This document shows, in pieces, positions 62,437-64,000 of a stretch of 64,000 nt of DNA (position 1 is its first letter; each line of letters starts with the position of its first letter). The notes below the pieces were generated by a model, which was not told the DNA's origin, searched no databases, and was given only the letters and a program-made list of their open reading frames with translations. The DNA comes from Cristatella mucedo (taxonomy: Eukaryota > Bryozoa > Phylactolaemata > Cristatellidae), in the NCBI GenBank assembly GCA_009760855.2, contig WPIO01000001.1:23294001-23358000 (forward strand), read 5' to 3'. The position numbers were made by a program, and so were the translations under genes.

Positions 62437-63821
62437 CTACTCAAAGCTCTGATATCCAAAGAGGTAGTTGCCCTTGGCGTGCGGATCGCTGGCGACGATG
62501 TACTCGTGCCACAGCTTGTTGTAGTTCTCGCGATCGAGAGCAGTCGAGCCCTTCTGCAACGCAAAAGCATTTCCGCTTCGCTGCAACGGCCTCCGCGACG
62601 CCGGCGGGTGCGTGCGCTCTAGTGCAATGTCGTCAATTGTCGTCGAGATAGCGCGGCTTGCACGACTGGAGCGAGGCTCACAAAAACTACGTCTCGCCGT
62701 CCAGCTCTAGCCACTGTCACGCATGTCGCGGCGGGTGATTCGCTCGCCTCGTGTCGCTAAGAATTTGTCGCAACTGCGCCCGACGAGACTTCGCGCTCGT
62801 GACGGCTTGCCGGGCCATCTAAAGACCGCAATTAACTGTCGGCGCCGCCGACCGGCTGGCGGCGATCGTTCGCGACGCACATATTAGTGGGGAATGCGGA
62901 GGTCCGTCGCCGTACGGTCGCTTGCGCTCGAACTTTCGGGTGCAATTGGGATGGAGCTGGGCTGCGGAACGTGGAGCCACAGCACAGCACGATTGACCGT
63001 CGATGCAAGCGTAGCGATACAAGCGGGCAGCCGCCGCTTCGCGAGCGCAAGTGCGCCCCGAGATCTTTCTACGGGAATTCTTCGCTACGCGTCCCGCGTG
63101 GCTGTCGCGGGCCAGCGGAAGACGGCGTGGACTACTAGAAACGACTTGCGTAGATTTCGCAGCCTTTCTGGCCATCGGATAAACATATTCACTGTGCCTG
63201 ACCAGCTTGGTCAACGCGAGGCCTTGAATTTGAGCTCTACTGTCACCGCCTTGTGCCGGACGGGAGGGGGGCGTAGGGTTCGCATTAGCGCACGCCATCG
63301 TTGCTCCAGCTTGGCGCCATCTTACGTCTGATATCAGCTCGAAGGCCTTGGCTGTGCTTTCCTCGTCGATGCCAAACGCGGCGAAGGCCTTGGCAAACTC
63401 GCTAGCGTCGATGATATTGTCCCCTAGAATTGACCGCGGTAAAACTTGCTTGTGCTGAGCATATAACATGAAACGGAGTGCAAGATCAACCGGGGCGACG
63501 CGAGATCAAGGCTGCGCGATGTCGCACTGCGTCGGCGAGCCCCCCCCCCCTTGGTGGTGGAGGGGGCTCACCACAGCGCCCCCGGGCGCTACGCGCTAGC
63601 AAGCGCCCGTGCAGACTTCGCGGGCGGGCGCTCGAAGCGGCGACGGACGCAAAATTGAATGTCGCGCCGCGCGCGAGCACCCGCCTACCGGACGTGTCGG
63701 TGGCGTCAAACATGAAGGTCATGTAGCTGCTGAGCCAGAAGGGGAATTCCTGCTTGCTCTGCATCGCTTCGATGCACTCACTCCACATCTTGTACCACTC
63801 AGCTTTCGTGATCTGGTTATC
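62437..63821 (-). CDS. Sarcoplasmic calcium-binding protein (SCP/calexcitin-type EF-hand), 3' part
   Basis: Cytosolic Ca buffer of invertebrate muscle and nerve (family knowledge). Three minus-strand exons join in phase. 63821-63689 encodes QITKAEWYKMWSECIEAMQS and FWLSSYMTFMFDATDTS. 63423-63326 encodes NIIDASEFAKAFAAFGIDEE and ends ELISD. 62553-62437 encodes TALDRENYNKLWHEYIVASD and the family-typical C-terminus AKGNYLFGYQSFE plus stop. The EF-hand loop DTSGDNIIDASE is built across the first junction, with Ca ligands at 1, 3, 5, 9 and 12 but Asn instead of Gly at position 6. The preceding exon must supply the first half of another loop ending DNQITKAE. About 116 residues are seen of a family usually near 180-190. 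The N-terminal exons are beyond 64000 or unrecognised. Confidence 0.9.
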
Positions 63822-64000
63822 CTGGAATAGTGGAAGAGGCACAGCGGCGTGCGCAGCAGCGCGCTTAATGCTCTGCAACCCGAGTTTCCTTCCGGCCCGC
63901 GTTTGCTCGGCTTCGGTAACAGCGCCGTTTGGTGAGCGCGGCCGCCATCGCCGGCGTGGCTGCGCGAAGCGCCGCCGCCCGCGTCCTGTCTTCGTGCGCA

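Noticed and set aside
62819-63469. 216-codon minus-strand open frame
   Set aside because: Its first third contains the SCP exon 63423-63326; the rest is GC-rich intron reading through the donor.

Overview
This window is nuclear DNA from an invertebrate animal. It shows spliced genes with GT-AG introns and metazoan-type proteins, including a sarcoplasmic calcium-binding protein (an invertebrate family) and a TEX9 homologue. It is also dense in degenerate LINEs, tRNA-derived SINEs and microsatellites. The phylum cannot be fixed from the sequence. There are no bacterial operons, no CRISPR arrays, no rRNA genes, and no tRNA genes apart from SINE heads.

Four host genes can be read by joining conserved peptides across in-phase splice sites. 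(1) 2028-3134, minus: three internal exons of an ALDH3-type aldehyde dehydrogenase that continues off the left edge; its first exon was not found. (2) 9494-23943, plus: TEX9, eight exons that add up to a 375-residue open frame, with a poly(A) signal at 24580. (3) 39472-53058, minus: an LRRC74A-type leucine-rich-repeat protein, ten exons, 475 residues. (4) 62437-63821, minus: the last three exons of a sarcoplasmic Ca-binding (SCP/calexcitin-type) EF-hand protein whose N-terminal exons lie beyond the right edge. These genes do not form an obvious pathway. TEX9 and LRRC74A are both typical of ciliated or testis tissue in other animals (family knowledge), but that does not establish a link here.

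Introns and intergenic DNA are mostly old repeats. LINE-A is an L2/CR1-like element whose 3' end carries a conserved 'CGCCTAGAAAGAGATT' tail followed by (ATT)n. LINE-B is a second non-LTR element with several very similar 5'-truncated copies and an (ATTAC)n tail. SINE-1 has a tRNA-like head and a LINE-A-like tail. SINE-2 has a tRNA-like head with clear A and B boxes and an unrelated body. A third multicopy family, called family X here, is a decayed protein-coding element with two long copies (4830-6035 and 59915-61240) and one N-terminal fragment (near 28100-28470).

Other structures not explained by genes are: an array of about 170-bp degenerate units (33.9-35.2 kb) that switches orientation in the middle; a foldback AT-rich element at 56.95-57.48 kb; and several perfect hairpins (24636, 47709, 49966, 55722). 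Base composition shifts to GC-rich from about 51.2 to 56.9 kb and from about 61.4 kb to the right edge; elsewhere it is AT-leaning.
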